Positions 35,365-43,026 of a stretch of 64,000 bases of DNA are shown here, in pieces. The position numbers and the translations under genes were made by a program. Position 1 is the first letter of the stretch; every line of letters begins with the position of its first letter. The notes beneath the pieces were generated by a model, which saw nothing but the letters and a program-made list of their open reading frames with translations, ran no database searches and was not told the DNA's origin. The stretch comes from an uncultured Eubacteriales bacterium (lineage in GTDB: Bacteria; Bacillota; Clostridia; Christensenellales; UBA1242). The DNA lies in contig CAOQRA010000001.1 of the NCBI GenBank assembly GCA_948512295.1, positions 1 through 64,000 on the forward strand, written 5' to 3'.

Positions 35365-35826
35365 ATGAAACGAACGATTGAACAGCTTAATGAGATGTCC
35401 TTTGACTTGCCTAAGACTTGGCAAGTAACAGATGAGGTTTACAGTTTGCCAAATGGTCAAGGCATGACAAACATTGAAAATTATGTATCTAGCCAAGGTG
35501 AGGTAATTTCGCTCTTTGTGGTCCAGCGTGACCCTAATGATTTTTTTACCTATTATGACAGTCTTATAGCCAAATATCCGACTTTGACTCAAAAATATCA
35601 GCTTGCAGGCAAGTTTCAATTGAAAGTAGGCGAATTTGTATTGCCAACTTATATAATAAAAGGCATGCAAGATAAGCTTTTTACTACGCAAATTTTTGTC
35701 AATTGTGGAGATTGTTTGGCATGCTTTATGTTTGGGCTTTCAAGTTTTGATGGCGATATTAAAAATTCCATTAAGAGTGAGCACATTTTACAAGAGGTAA
35801 TTAAGATCTTGAGGTCGGTAGAATGA
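35365..35826 (+). CDS. Hypothetical protein, possibly DcrB/PsbP-like fold
   Basis: A 153-residue soluble protein with no signal peptide. The pattern (LPKTWQV near residue 16, alternating beta strands, FFTYYDSLIAKYPTLTQ, a long final helix) is reminiscent of DcrB/DUF1795-like alpha/beta sandwich proteins, but this is only a resemblance. Two Cys pairs appear near residue 112 (NCGDCLACF). It overlaps queH by 4 nt, so it belongs to the queH-lepB operon. Confidence 0.6.
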   Translation: MKRTIEQLNEMSFDLPKTWQVTDEVYSLPNGQGMTNIENYVSSQGEVISLFVVQRDPNDFFTYYDSLIAKYPTLTQKYQLAGKFQLKVGEFVLPTYIIKGMQDKLFTTQIFVNCGDCLACFMFGLSSFDGDIKNSIKSEHILQEVIKILRSVE

Positions 35827-36368
35827 AAAAACTATTACTTCATAGTTGCTGTGGGCCTTGCAGCACCCATGTCATCAATGTTTTAAAAGACTCTTATGAT
35901 ATTACTATTTTTTATTACAATCCTAATATTGACACGAACGAAGAATATCAGCTTAGGCTTAATGAGCAAAAACGCTTCTGCAGCGCAATAAATGTTCCTG
36001 TTTTAGAGGTCGGTTATAACGCCGAGGAGTTTTTGCAGTTTGTCAAAGGTTATGAAAAAGAAAAAGAGGGCGGCGCTCGTTGCAGTTTATGTTTTCAATT
36101 GCGCCTTGATAGAACAGCCAAAGAGGCTAAGTTAAGAGGCTTTGATTGTTTTGCTACCACGTTGACAGTAAGCCCCCATAAAAATAGCATCGTAATCAAT
36201 AGCATTGGTAAGGAAATAGAAAAAGTACAAGAAGTACCTTTTATTGATGGCAATTTTAAAAAACAAGATGGCTACAAAAAAAGCATAGATTTAAGTCGGC
36301 AGTACAATCTTTATAGACAAAACTATTGTGGTTGTCAATTTTCAAAGAGGATGCAAAATGGAGAATAA
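35823..36368 (+). CDS. queH: Epoxyqueuosine reductase QueH
   Basis: Catalyses the last step of queuosine tRNA modification, reducing epoxyqueuosine, using Fe-S chemistry. The 181 residues have HSCCGPCS (7-14), CSLCFQLRL (about 82-90), ATTLTVSPHKN (about 103-113) and YCGCQFS near the C terminus, which are the QueH (DUF208) signatures. It overlaps the genes on both sides. No other queuosine gene or preQ1 riboswitch was seen. Confidence 0.92.
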   Translation: MKKLLLHSCCGPCSTHVINVLKDSYDITIFYYNPNIDTNEEYQLRLNEQKRFCSAINVPVLEVGYNAEEFLQFVKGYEKEKEGGARCSLCFQLRLDRTAKEAKLRGFDCFATTLTVSPHKNSIVINSIGKEIEKVQEVPFIDGNFKKQDGYKKSIDLSRQYNLYRQNYCGCQFSKRMQNGE

Positions 36369-37143
36369 GTTTCCTATTTTCGAAGAAACAAAGCTTGAAA
36401 AGAAAGAAAAAAAAGAAGTTACATGGATATATTGTTTATCTGTGTTTATCTTCTTTGCTGTTTTAGCGTTTGTGGGTTTTAGATTTTGGGTTTATTTTAA
36501 CTTTAGTTTCTTCCCAGTTCGTGGCACATCTATGGAGCCCGGTATAAATCAAGGGGCGCCGTCTGGTACGGTATGTGATGGCGTGTTAGTTCAGAAAAAT
36601 TGCGGTTTCACATATGGAGATGTTGTAATTGTTCAGCCAGATGGGCAAGACAGCACTTGGATTAAAAGAGTGATTGCTATGGAGGGCGATAAAATCAGCA
36701 TTAAGAAAGATGCAACCGATGGTTTTTATCATGTCAGCCTTATATATAAGGATAGCGATACTATTGAAGTTTTGCAAGAGGACTATATAAATGGTTATGC
36801 AGAGTGGACAAGCGGAATTAGCGAAACGACTTATCAGAATGTTCAATATGAAGGTAATTTTTACAATCAATTCATTGCCAAAGGTAAAAATTTAACTAAA
36901 GAAGCCGATGGTGCGTATTATTATCAAATTCAGCCAGGTCAATTTTTCTTTTTAGGAGATAACAGACAAGTTAGTATGGATTCTCGCTATGTGGGCACCT
37001 TTAGAACCAGCCAAGTTGTGGCAGTTGCAAGGCTTGTACTTCCGCGTGCAGGCATGGTTAAAAATCAAAATCAACTTTGGGCAATAATCTTTAAAGGCTA
37101 TGTAGATTATTTCTGGCAAGTTATATGTGATTTTTTTGCATAA
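36358..37143 (+). CDS. lepB: Signal peptidase I
   Basis: A 261-residue S26 peptidase that releases exported proteins from their signal peptides. It has one N-terminal membrane helix (about 22-45). The catalytic Ser is in RGTSMEPG (about 52-59), the Lys in WIKRVIAMEGD, and the box E motif is LGDNRQVSMDSR. An insertion of about 50 residues between the Lys and box E makes it longer than minimal family members. The start at 36358 follows AGAGGA; it overlaps queH by 11 nt. Confidence 0.9.
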   Translation: MENKFPIFEETKLEKKEKKEVTWIYCLSVFIFFAVLAFVGFRFWVYFNFSFFPVRGTSMEPGINQGAPSGTVCDGVLVQKNCGFTYGDVVIVQPDGQDSTWIKRVIAMEGDKISIKKDATDGFYHVSLIYKDSDTIEVLQEDYINGYAEWTSGISETTYQNVQYEGNFYNQFIAKGKNLTKEADGAYYYQIQPGQFFFLGDNRQVSMDSRYVGTFRTSQVVAVARLVLPRAGMVKNQNQLWAIIFKGYVDYFWQVICDFFA

Positions 37144-37156
37144 ATAGTTAATTTGT

Positions 37157-37185
37157 TTGGAGATAAGGCAATAATATGTTACAAT
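37157..37185 (+). promoter_or_regulatory. Promoter of hup
   Basis: TTGGAG (37157-37162), 17-nt spacer, TACAAT (37180-37185), followed by AAGGAGATG and the ATG at 37235. Confidence 0.5.
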
Positions 37186-37234
37186 AAATCTAACAAGGCA
37201 AGGTATTTGCCGTGAATAAAAAGGAGATGATATA

Positions 37235-37507
37235 ATGAATAAAGCAGAGTTTATTAAAGCATTCGCTGAAAAAGCAAACTTCACTCAAAAGGATGCTGGT
37301 ATTGCCTTTGATGCAATGGCAGCTACAATTGCTGACGTACTAAAAAAAGGTGAAAAAATTCAAATAGCAGGCTTTGGCACTTACGAAGTAAAAACAAGAG
37401 CTGCGAGGGAGGGTATTAATCCTCTTACAAAAGCAAAGGTTAAAATTCCGGCTTGCAAAGTGCCTAATTTTAAATTCGGAAACAGCTTTAAAGATATTAT
37501 TCAATAA
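37235..37507 (+). CDS. hup: HU family DNA-binding protein
   Basis: A 90-residue nucleoid protein. The opening MNKAEFIKAFAEK, the IAGFGTYEVKTRAAREGINP block (DNA-binding beta arm) and the PNFKFGNSFKDII end are canonical for HU. It is monocistronic, with a strong terminator right after the stop. Confidence 0.95.
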   Translation: MNKAEFIKAFAEKANFTQKDAGIAFDAMAATIADVLKKGEKIQIAGFGTYEVKTRAAREGINPLTKAKVKIPACKVPNFKFGNSFKDIIQ

Positions 37508-37534
37508 AAAATTCCCCAATCGGGGATTTTTTAT
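37507..37534 (+). terminator. Terminator of hup
   Basis: AAAAATTCCCC / GGGGATTTTTT hairpin with a three-base AAT-C turn and T run. Confidence 0.88.
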
Positions 37535-37637
37535 TGTTGAATAACACTCGATTAAAACATGTGGATAGATATTAGAAAAACACATTGATTTCAAATATTA
37601 AGTTAAGCTTAATTCATTGTTCTTTCTTAAATCATTC

Positions 37638-38222
37638 TTATTCATTCATCGATATAATTACATAGCCTTGAGGGTAAGCGCAAAGCGGACAGTTTTTCCA
37701 AGCCTCTTTAGCCTCATGCTTATGGCCGCAGTTGCCGCAGGTCCATGGCATTTTGTTTGCGCTTTTATAAAGTTTTCCGCCTTTATACATATTTGCAAGC
37801 GACAAAAGTTTTTGAAAATGAATTTGTTCAACTTCTGCAATCAGTTTAAACGCCTGAGCAATGTCCATAAAGCCCTCGTCTTGCGCAACTCTTGCAAAAC
37901 TAGGATAGATATTTTTGGCTTCATATTCTTCTATAGTGGAGGCCGTTTTTAAACTAACCTTAAGCGCTGACGGTTCAAACGGATAGCCAGCTTCAATTGG
38001 TACATTATCTTCTTTGCCTTGGCAATGTTCAAGCATGAGTTCATAAAATCGCATTGCATGTGCCATTTCATTTTTGGCGAGTTGTTTTAATTGGTCGCTT
38101 ATATTGGACAAACTTTCTTTCATAGCCTCTTTTGCCATAAATTGATATCTTGCTCCGTCTTGACATTCTGCCGCAAAGGCGCGTGCTAAGTTTTCTTTAG
38201 TTTTACTTTTTTGAAAATCCAT
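37638..38222 (-). CDS. rbr: Rubrerythrin
   Basis: A 194-residue non-haem iron peroxidase for H2O2 detoxification in anaerobes. The N-terminal ferritin-like diiron domain shows AAECQDGARYQFM and NEMAHAMRFYE (ExxH ligands), with a further Glu/His set in EVEQIHFQ. The C-terminal rubredoxin knot is CGNCGHKHEA ... CPLCAYPQG. AAGGAGG precedes the ATG. Electrons would come from rubredoxin or NADH-linked reductases not seen here. Confidence 0.93.
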   Translation of the reverse strand: MDFQKSKTKENLARAFAAECQDGARYQFMAKEAMKESLSNISDQLKQLAKNEMAHAMRFYELMLEHCQGKEDNVPIEAGYPFEPSALKVSLKTASTIEEYEAKNIYPSFARVAQDEGFMDIAQAFKLIAEVEQIHFQKLLSLANMYKGGKLYKSANKMPWTCGNCGHKHEAKEAWKNCPLCAYPQGYVIISMNE

Positions 38223-38320
38223 TTTTTCCTCCTTGAAATAATTATGTTCATAATTTTAACCACTTAAACATTTGCATTTTTGCTTTGAATTATGTAAACT
38301 ATATTTAATAGAGGTGAGTT

Positions 38321-39046
38321 ATGCAAGAAAACAGCAAGCTTAAAGCTGAAAAATATAAAAAAGTTCATTATCATTTGCTTCGTAAAAATTATAAAAAAGT
38401 TATTGAGAAAATGGATAAAAATCTGAACTATTTCAGAATTTCTTTAGATGGACCTTTTGCAGGTAAAGAAATTATTTATGATGTCAAAAGTAATATGCTT
38501 TCCAATGCCGGCCTTGTAATAAGCAAACAATTTGAAGGTAAGGATGCATACTTCAAAGTGAGAAAAATTAGCACTCTATCAGAGGGATACAAACGTCCAG
38601 GACAGAAGTTTAACTTGTCAGAAGTACATTCAAATGAAGAGCCTAAAAATTTTCCTGTGCAAATTGCTAATGCAATAGCAAATGCCTATTCTGGAGCGTT
38701 TACTATAGACCTGGTTTCAGTTGTACGTCAAACAATACCTAAAATTCAAATTGATGTCAAAGGCTTAAAGTATTTTATTCATGGCGGCACAGGCTATGAA
38801 GGCGTACTATTATATGAAGAAGCAGTTTACAAAGATATTACGACTGGTAAAAAAGTTAAAAGAAATGGCTTTACTTTAAAACTTCCGACTTCAGAAAAAT
38901 GGAATAAAGAAAGTCAAGAAATCATTGACACGATAGAGCATTATTGTAAAGAGCTTTATCGCTATGAACTCGGTCGTTTTGAAATTGCTCAAAGACTTTT
39001 GTATCCTGAGCCTTTTAAAGAAGAAAAACCAAAAGAGGACGAGTAA
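38321..39046 (+). CDS. CYTH-like domain protein (hypothetical)
   Basis: A 241-residue soluble, Lys-rich protein. The order of a YDVKSNMLSNAGLVISKQF segment (about 49-67), KVRKIS, then a second-half YFIHGGTG ... GVLLYEEAVYKD ... NGFTLKLP resembles the split beta-barrel of CYTH/triphosphate tunnel proteins (YYDTxxxxLxxxGxxLRxR, then a Glu-rich second half). The key Arg/Lys/Glu ligands are only partly conserved. AGAGGTGA supports the start. It is monocistronic with its own terminator. Confidence 0.6.
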   Translation: MQENSKLKAEKYKKVHYHLLRKNYKKVIEKMDKNLNYFRISLDGPFAGKEIIYDVKSNMLSNAGLVISKQFEGKDAYFKVRKISTLSEGYKRPGQKFNLSEVHSNEEPKNFPVQIANAIANAYSGAFTIDLVSVVRQTIPKIQIDVKGLKYFIHGGTGYEGVLLYEEAVYKDITTGKKVKRNGFTLKLPTSEKWNKESQEIIDTIEHYCKELYRYELGRFEIAQRLLYPEPFKEEKPKEDE

Positions 39047-39084
39047 ACTGACGTCATACAATCAAAATAACTTTATCAATAAAT

Positions 39085-39110
39085 TAAGCAGTATTTCTTA
39101 CTGCTTTTTT
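39085..39110 (+). terminator. Terminator after the CYTH-like gene
   Basis: AAGCAGTA TTTC TTACTGCTT hairpin plus T run. Confidence 0.82.
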
Positions 39111-39144
39111 CATATCAGGTTTAAAGTATGCATAGATTAAATTA

Positions 39145-40569
39145 GTGAAAAATAGGGACAAGTTGCCATTTTTGGCCAAATTAAGTTATGGAATTGGTTG
39201 CCTTGGGTATGGTTGTATGGGAAACACTCTTGGCAATTTTATCATGTTTTTTGGGACCAGTGTTATGGGCATTTCAGGAACGCTTGTCGGAATTGCCATG
39301 GCTATCGCATCCCTATGGGATGGCGTTAGCGATCCTTTTGTAGGGTATCTTTCCGATAACACTAAAAACAAATTTTTTGGGCGACGATTGGGATATATGT
39401 TTTTCGGATCGTTTGCAATCGCGCTTGCAAATATTTTGATTTGGTCTATGCCGGCTTCTTTTGGACAAGTGGGAAAGTTTCTTTGGCTGCTTTTATCCAT
39501 GCTTGTTATTGAAACTGCAAACACCTTTTTCGGAACTCCATATTCTGCACTAGGCATTGATCTTGCTCCCGATTATAACGAGCAGTCAAAAGTGCAAAGT
39601 TTTAAAACGATGTTTTCTATTATTGGCATGATTATGCCTAGTATTTTAATGTATATTTTTATGCCGTCTTTATCACTTAATATTCAAACTCAGTTCAGTC
39701 AAGAGGGGTATATAAATATTGCCTATGTCAATTCTGCAATGGTGTTAATCTGTGGAACGCTTGTCACACTTGGCACAATTAGACATGCTCAAAAGCATAA
39801 CAAAATTGTTATGCAGTCTTTTAAAAAAGAAAAATTCAGTCTTGGTAAACTTATGTCAGGCTATTTTGAGGTTTTGAAAAAAAGAGATTTTCGTTCTGTT
39901 ATACTCGGCTATTCGGCTGCACTTATTGCTTCCGCATTTTTAACTTCAGTTGGTATGCATCTTTTTACCTATTGTTATCATTTTGCAAGTCCTCAAATTT
40001 CCATTCTTTTGATTGCTTTATTTGGTGGTGCAATTGCTTCGCAGCCGCTTTGGCTTTATGTTTCTAAACGCTTAGATAAGAAAAGAGCACTCATTATATC
40101 TTTGTCTTTAATAGTTTTAGGCATTGCGCTTACCACTTTGACATTTTTATTTAGGTCTTATGCTAATCCAAATGTAATGTTTTTCTATGTGCTGCCCTGC
40201 ATTATCTTTTGCGGTTTGGGAGCGGGGGCTATGTACAGTTTGCCTATGAGTATGTATGCAGATGTGGTTACACTTGAGATGTATAAGACGGGTAAAAATA
40301 ATGCGGGCGCCTATTCGGGATTTTTCACTTTTACCTACAATCTTGCCAATTCGCTTTCATTGCTTGTAATAGGCTTTTTATTAGATGTCGTAAAATTTGA
40401 TAGTACACAGCCTGTGCAAGCCATGTCAGTGCAAAATGGTCTAGGGATTATCGTCTTTTTTGGCTGCTGTATAGCCTTGGCTGTTTCCATAACGCTTTTT
40501 TCAAGATATTCAATAAAACGCTCTGATGTTTTAAAAGTACAACTTATGAAAAATGACAAAGATGAATAA
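39145..40569 (+). CDS. GPH-family (MelB-like) glycoside/cation symporter
   Basis: A 474-residue, 12-helix major-facilitator protein. The N-terminal LSYGIGCLGYGCMGN and the ASLWDGVSDPFVGYLSDNT block (about 55-73), with cation-site Asp residues, are typical of the GPH family (MelB, XylP, GusB). The ligand is not predictable. It starts with GTG; there is no clear ribosome site, and a weak TAGATT six bases upstream suggests a leaderless start. No sugar-degradation gene is adjacent. Confidence 0.85.
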   Translation: MKNRDKLPFLAKLSYGIGCLGYGCMGNTLGNFIMFFGTSVMGISGTLVGIAMAIASLWDGVSDPFVGYLSDNTKNKFFGRRLGYMFFGSFAIALANILIWSMPASFGQVGKFLWLLLSMLVIETANTFFGTPYSALGIDLAPDYNEQSKVQSFKTMFSIIGMIMPSILMYIFMPSLSLNIQTQFSQEGYINIAYVNSAMVLICGTLVTLGTIRHAQKHNKIVMQSFKKEKFSLGKLMSGYFEVLKKRDFRSVILGYSAALIASAFLTSVGMHLFTYCYHFASPQISILLIALFGGAIASQPLWLYVSKRLDKKRALIISLSLIVLGIALTTLTFLFRSYANPNVMFFYVLPCIIFCGLGAGAMYSLPMSMYADVVTLEMYKTGKNNAGAYSGFFTFTYNLANSLSLLVIGFLLDVVKFDSTQPVQAMSVQNGLGIIVFFGCCIALAVSITLFSRYSIKRSDVLKVQLMKNDKDE

Positions 40570-40611
40570 TAGCTAAATTTTTTTGCATTAATAAATAAAC
40601 TGGAGTATTTT

Positions 40612-41091
40612 ATGAAAAAATTGGCTGTTATTGCATTTGTATTAACTTTTGCTTTGCAATTAAGTGGGTGTGGCAGCACTTTAGATACAGCGCAGGTGTC
40701 TTTGGATAAAACTTTGTTAGGCGAAGATATTGTTTTTGAGTATAATAAGGAGGCAAAGCTTATCAAAATCAGCGGTGAGATAGAATATTATGAGCAAGAC
40801 ATTTTGAAAGGCTGGGATAAGGCAGGGAATCGTATTGGACTTACTTTCGTTGCACCAAGCGGTGTCAACGAACTTGAAAGTGGAAGCCTTGAATATTTAG
40901 ATCAAAATATAGGCGGCGGAGAATTTTATACACAAGTTAACGGCAGTAAAGTGGCAAGATTTACAATTTATCCTTTAATTGAGGAAAATACGTCAGAGTT
41001 TGAAATAAAGTTAACCTGGCAAGAGGGGGCAAAAGTGCAGGTTTATAAAGTTAAGCTTGAAGATGTTAAATTAAAAGAAAATACGCTTTAA
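40612..41091 (+). CDS. Small lipoprotein of unknown function
   Basis: A 159-residue exported lipoprotein: signal peptide with lipobox LSGC (Cys20), then a beta-rich domain of about 135 residues (repeating charged/aromatic strands, LEYLDQNIGGGEFYTQV). I do not recognise the domain. TGGAG lies before the ATG. It follows the GPH transporter after 42 bases and may be cotranscribed. Confidence 0.72.
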   Translation: MKKLAVIAFVLTFALQLSGCGSTLDTAQVSLDKTLLGEDIVFEYNKEAKLIKISGEIEYYEQDILKGWDKAGNRIGLTFVAPSGVNELESGSLEYLDQNIGGGEFYTQVNGSKVARFTIYPLIEENTSEFEIKLTWQEGAKVQVYKVKLEDVKLKENTL

Positions 41092-41253
41092 TAACCTTGC
41101 TTAAAATAAAAACTTTTGTAAAGCAAATAAGAATAGGCATAAAAAAACAAAAGGCAACTTGAGTTGCACAAGTGATCGCATTGGAGTTTTTTAATTAAAC
41201 GCAGCAGTGTGTCGCAAAGTGGACATTTAAAATAAACTTGAAAACCTGAAATT

Positions 41254-41280
41254 AAAAAAGGTGCTTGAACAGCACCTTAG
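41254..41280 (-). terminator. Terminator of the inositol monophosphatase gene
   Basis: Minus strand: AAGGTGCT / AGCACCTT stem and T run just past the stop at 41277. The rest of 41092-41253 holds nothing recognisable. Confidence 0.78.
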
Positions 41281-42038
41281 AGAGCTTTTTTAAATTCAGT
41301 TTGAATGAATTTTGCAATATTTTCATTGGCAGCGGCTATAGAGTATTCAACCGTTTTGTATGTTTCGTGTATCACATGTCCACCAGATTCTTTGACGATA
41401 AGCTCGCCAGGTAAGTAGTCCCAAGGCGTGTGTATTGGCGCAAAGCAAGCGCCTAAACAAGAGTTTGCAACCATAGACAATGCAAAACAAGCAGAGCCAT
41501 GTTTACGTGAGATTAGTATTTTATTTTCTATACTATTTAAACAATCGTTAAATGCTTTTTTGTGCGCAGCTGATGGCTTAATATCGCCAGTACTAATTAC
41601 GACATCTTTTAAATCAACATTTGGATTGATATTTATTTGTTTAAAATTGCAATAAGCACCGTCTCCATTTTTTGCAGTGAAAAGGAGATTAAATTTAGGC
41701 AAATATATAACTGAGAACTGGGTTTCTTCATGGTCTACAAAGGCGAGTTGCACGCCCCATTCGGGAAGCCCGTTTGCGAAGTTTACAGTGCCATCAATAG
41801 GGTCAATAACCCAACTTCGTGAGGATATTTTCTTTTCATAATTTGTTTCTTCGCTGACAATGTTATCTTTAGGAAATTTCTTTTTAATCTGCTCAATGAT
41901 GAATTTTTCCACTTCTAAATCTTTATCGGTGACAATATCAAACTTGCCTTTGTCATGTGTTTTAAATTTTCCATCAGTTGCAATCTTGCCTGCTTTTAGA
42001 ATAAGATTGATGCCAAGTTTCATTTCTTTTTCAAACAT
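41277..42038 (-). CDS. suhB: Inositol monophosphatase family protein
   Basis: A 253-residue Mg-dependent phosphatase. Metal-binding motifs are visible: an early Glu in SEETNYE, WVIDPIDGTVNFANG (about 76-90) and PWDYLPGELIVKESGG (about 208-223). Substrates of the family include inositol-1-phosphate and PAP; the choice is not readable. AGAGGT precedes the ATG. tRNA-Glu lies upstream on the same strand. Confidence 0.9.
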   Translation of the reverse strand: MFEKEMKLGINLILKAGKIATDGKFKTHDKGKFDIVTDKDLEVEKFIIEQIKKKFPKDNIVSEETNYEKKISSRSWVIDPIDGTVNFANGLPEWGVQLAFVDHEETQFSVIYLPKFNLLFTAKNGDGAYCNFKQININPNVDLKDVVISTGDIKPSAAHKKAFNDCLNSIENKILISRKHGSACFALSMVANSCLGACFAPIHTPWDYLPGELIVKESGGHVIHETYKTVEYSIAAANENIAKFIQTEFKKAL

Positions 42039-42122
42039 TATATACCTCTTATCTCACTCTAGCATTTTTTGCCACTTTTTGTCAAATGAAAAAGAGAAAT
42101 GATAGCAAGTAAATAATTTTAT

Positions 42123-42152
42123 AAAAAAGACTCGCATACGCGAGTATTTTTT
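42123..42152 (-). terminator. Terminator of tRNA-Glu
   Basis: AAAAAAGACTCGC ATAC GCGAGTATTTTTT hairpin immediately after the encoded CCA end of the tRNA. Confidence 0.82.
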
Positions 42153-42226
42153 GGTACCCTCTAGGGGAGTCGAACCCCTCACTCCGCCGTGAAAGGGCGA
42201 TGTCTTAACCGATTGACCAAGAGGGC
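42152..42226 (-). tRNA. tRNA-Glu (anticodon UUC)
   Basis: A 75-nt minus-strand tRNA with encoded CCA. The acceptor is GCCCTCT / AGAGGGT (first pair G-U), the anticodon loop CTTTCAC lies in a TCGCC/GGCGG stem, and the T arm is GAGGGGTTCGACTCCCCT. Anticodon TTC reads Glu codons. Confidence 0.95.
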
Positions 42227-42290
42227 ATTTTTTAAGGTACTCGTTAAGTATACGAAAAAACTAATGCTCTGTCAAGCGTTTTTTCAAAAT

Positions 42291-43022
42291 TTATTGTAAA
42301 TTATCTCTAGCTATTGCTGCAACATATATCATATCAGCATAACTGACTAAAAGTTTGGATATTTCATTCAAGGTTGCACATGTGGTCATTACGTCATCAA
42401 CTATTAAAACATTTTTACCTTTGATTGCATTTTTATCTTTTAATACAAAACATTGCTCTACATTTGTTAATCTTTCACGGTAGGGTAACTTTTTTTGATC
42501 TTGTGTTTGTTTATTTTTCTCTAAAATAGGTAGGTATGGTCTATTTAACAGCACAGAAAGTTCTCTTGCAAGTAATTCGGACTGGTTATACCCTCGTTTT
42601 TTCCTTGTTTTTTCATGTATAGGCACGGCAAGAATAATATCTATTTTAATATTGTCTTCTTTTAATCTTTGATATATCAATTTTGCAAAAGGCTTTGCAA
42701 GATATCTCGCATTGTCATTTTTAAACTTTAGTATTGAGTTTTTGGCATAGCCCTCATAATTTAGAGGGCAAAATGCCTTGTCAAAACATTTAGATCGTAT
42801 TCCACAGAAGTCGCATACAATATTCCCTTCTTTTATTATCATATCGCAGCGCTCACATTTGTGCCCTACATTTAGCAGCCCGAGTTTTTCGCAATGTTCA
42901 CAATATGGTTTGTTTTCAAAATCTAAGATATCTCTTCCGCAAAAAATGCACTTTAGACCATTAGGGTAAAGTATATCACATAATTTATCTTTTGTTTTAA
43001 TTATAATATTTTTCAAAGTCAT
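42291..43022 (-). CDS. comFC: ComF-family phosphoribosyltransferase-like protein
   Basis: A 243-residue ComFC homologue involved in DNA uptake and recombination. It has an N-terminal zinc ribbon set (CIFC, CEHC, CERC, CDFC) and the PRTase domain with IDIILAVPIH, KRGYNQSELLA and the PRPP loop VLIVDDVMTTCAT (about 205-217). It starts four bases after the recD2 stop with no ribosome site of its own, so it is probably translated by coupling. Confidence 0.9.
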   Translation of the reverse strand: MTLKNIIIKTKDKLCDILYPNGLKCIFCGRDILDFENKPYCEHCEKLGLLNVGHKCERCDMIIKEGNIVCDFCGIRSKCFDKAFCPLNYEGYAKNSILKFKNDNARYLAKPFAKLIYQRLKEDNIKIDIILAVPIHEKTRKKRGYNQSELLARELSVLLNRPYLPILEKNKQTQDQKKLPYRERLTNVEQCFVLKDKNAIKGKNVLIVDDVMTTCATLNEISKLLVSYADMIYVAAIARDNLQ

Positions 43023-43026
43023 AAGT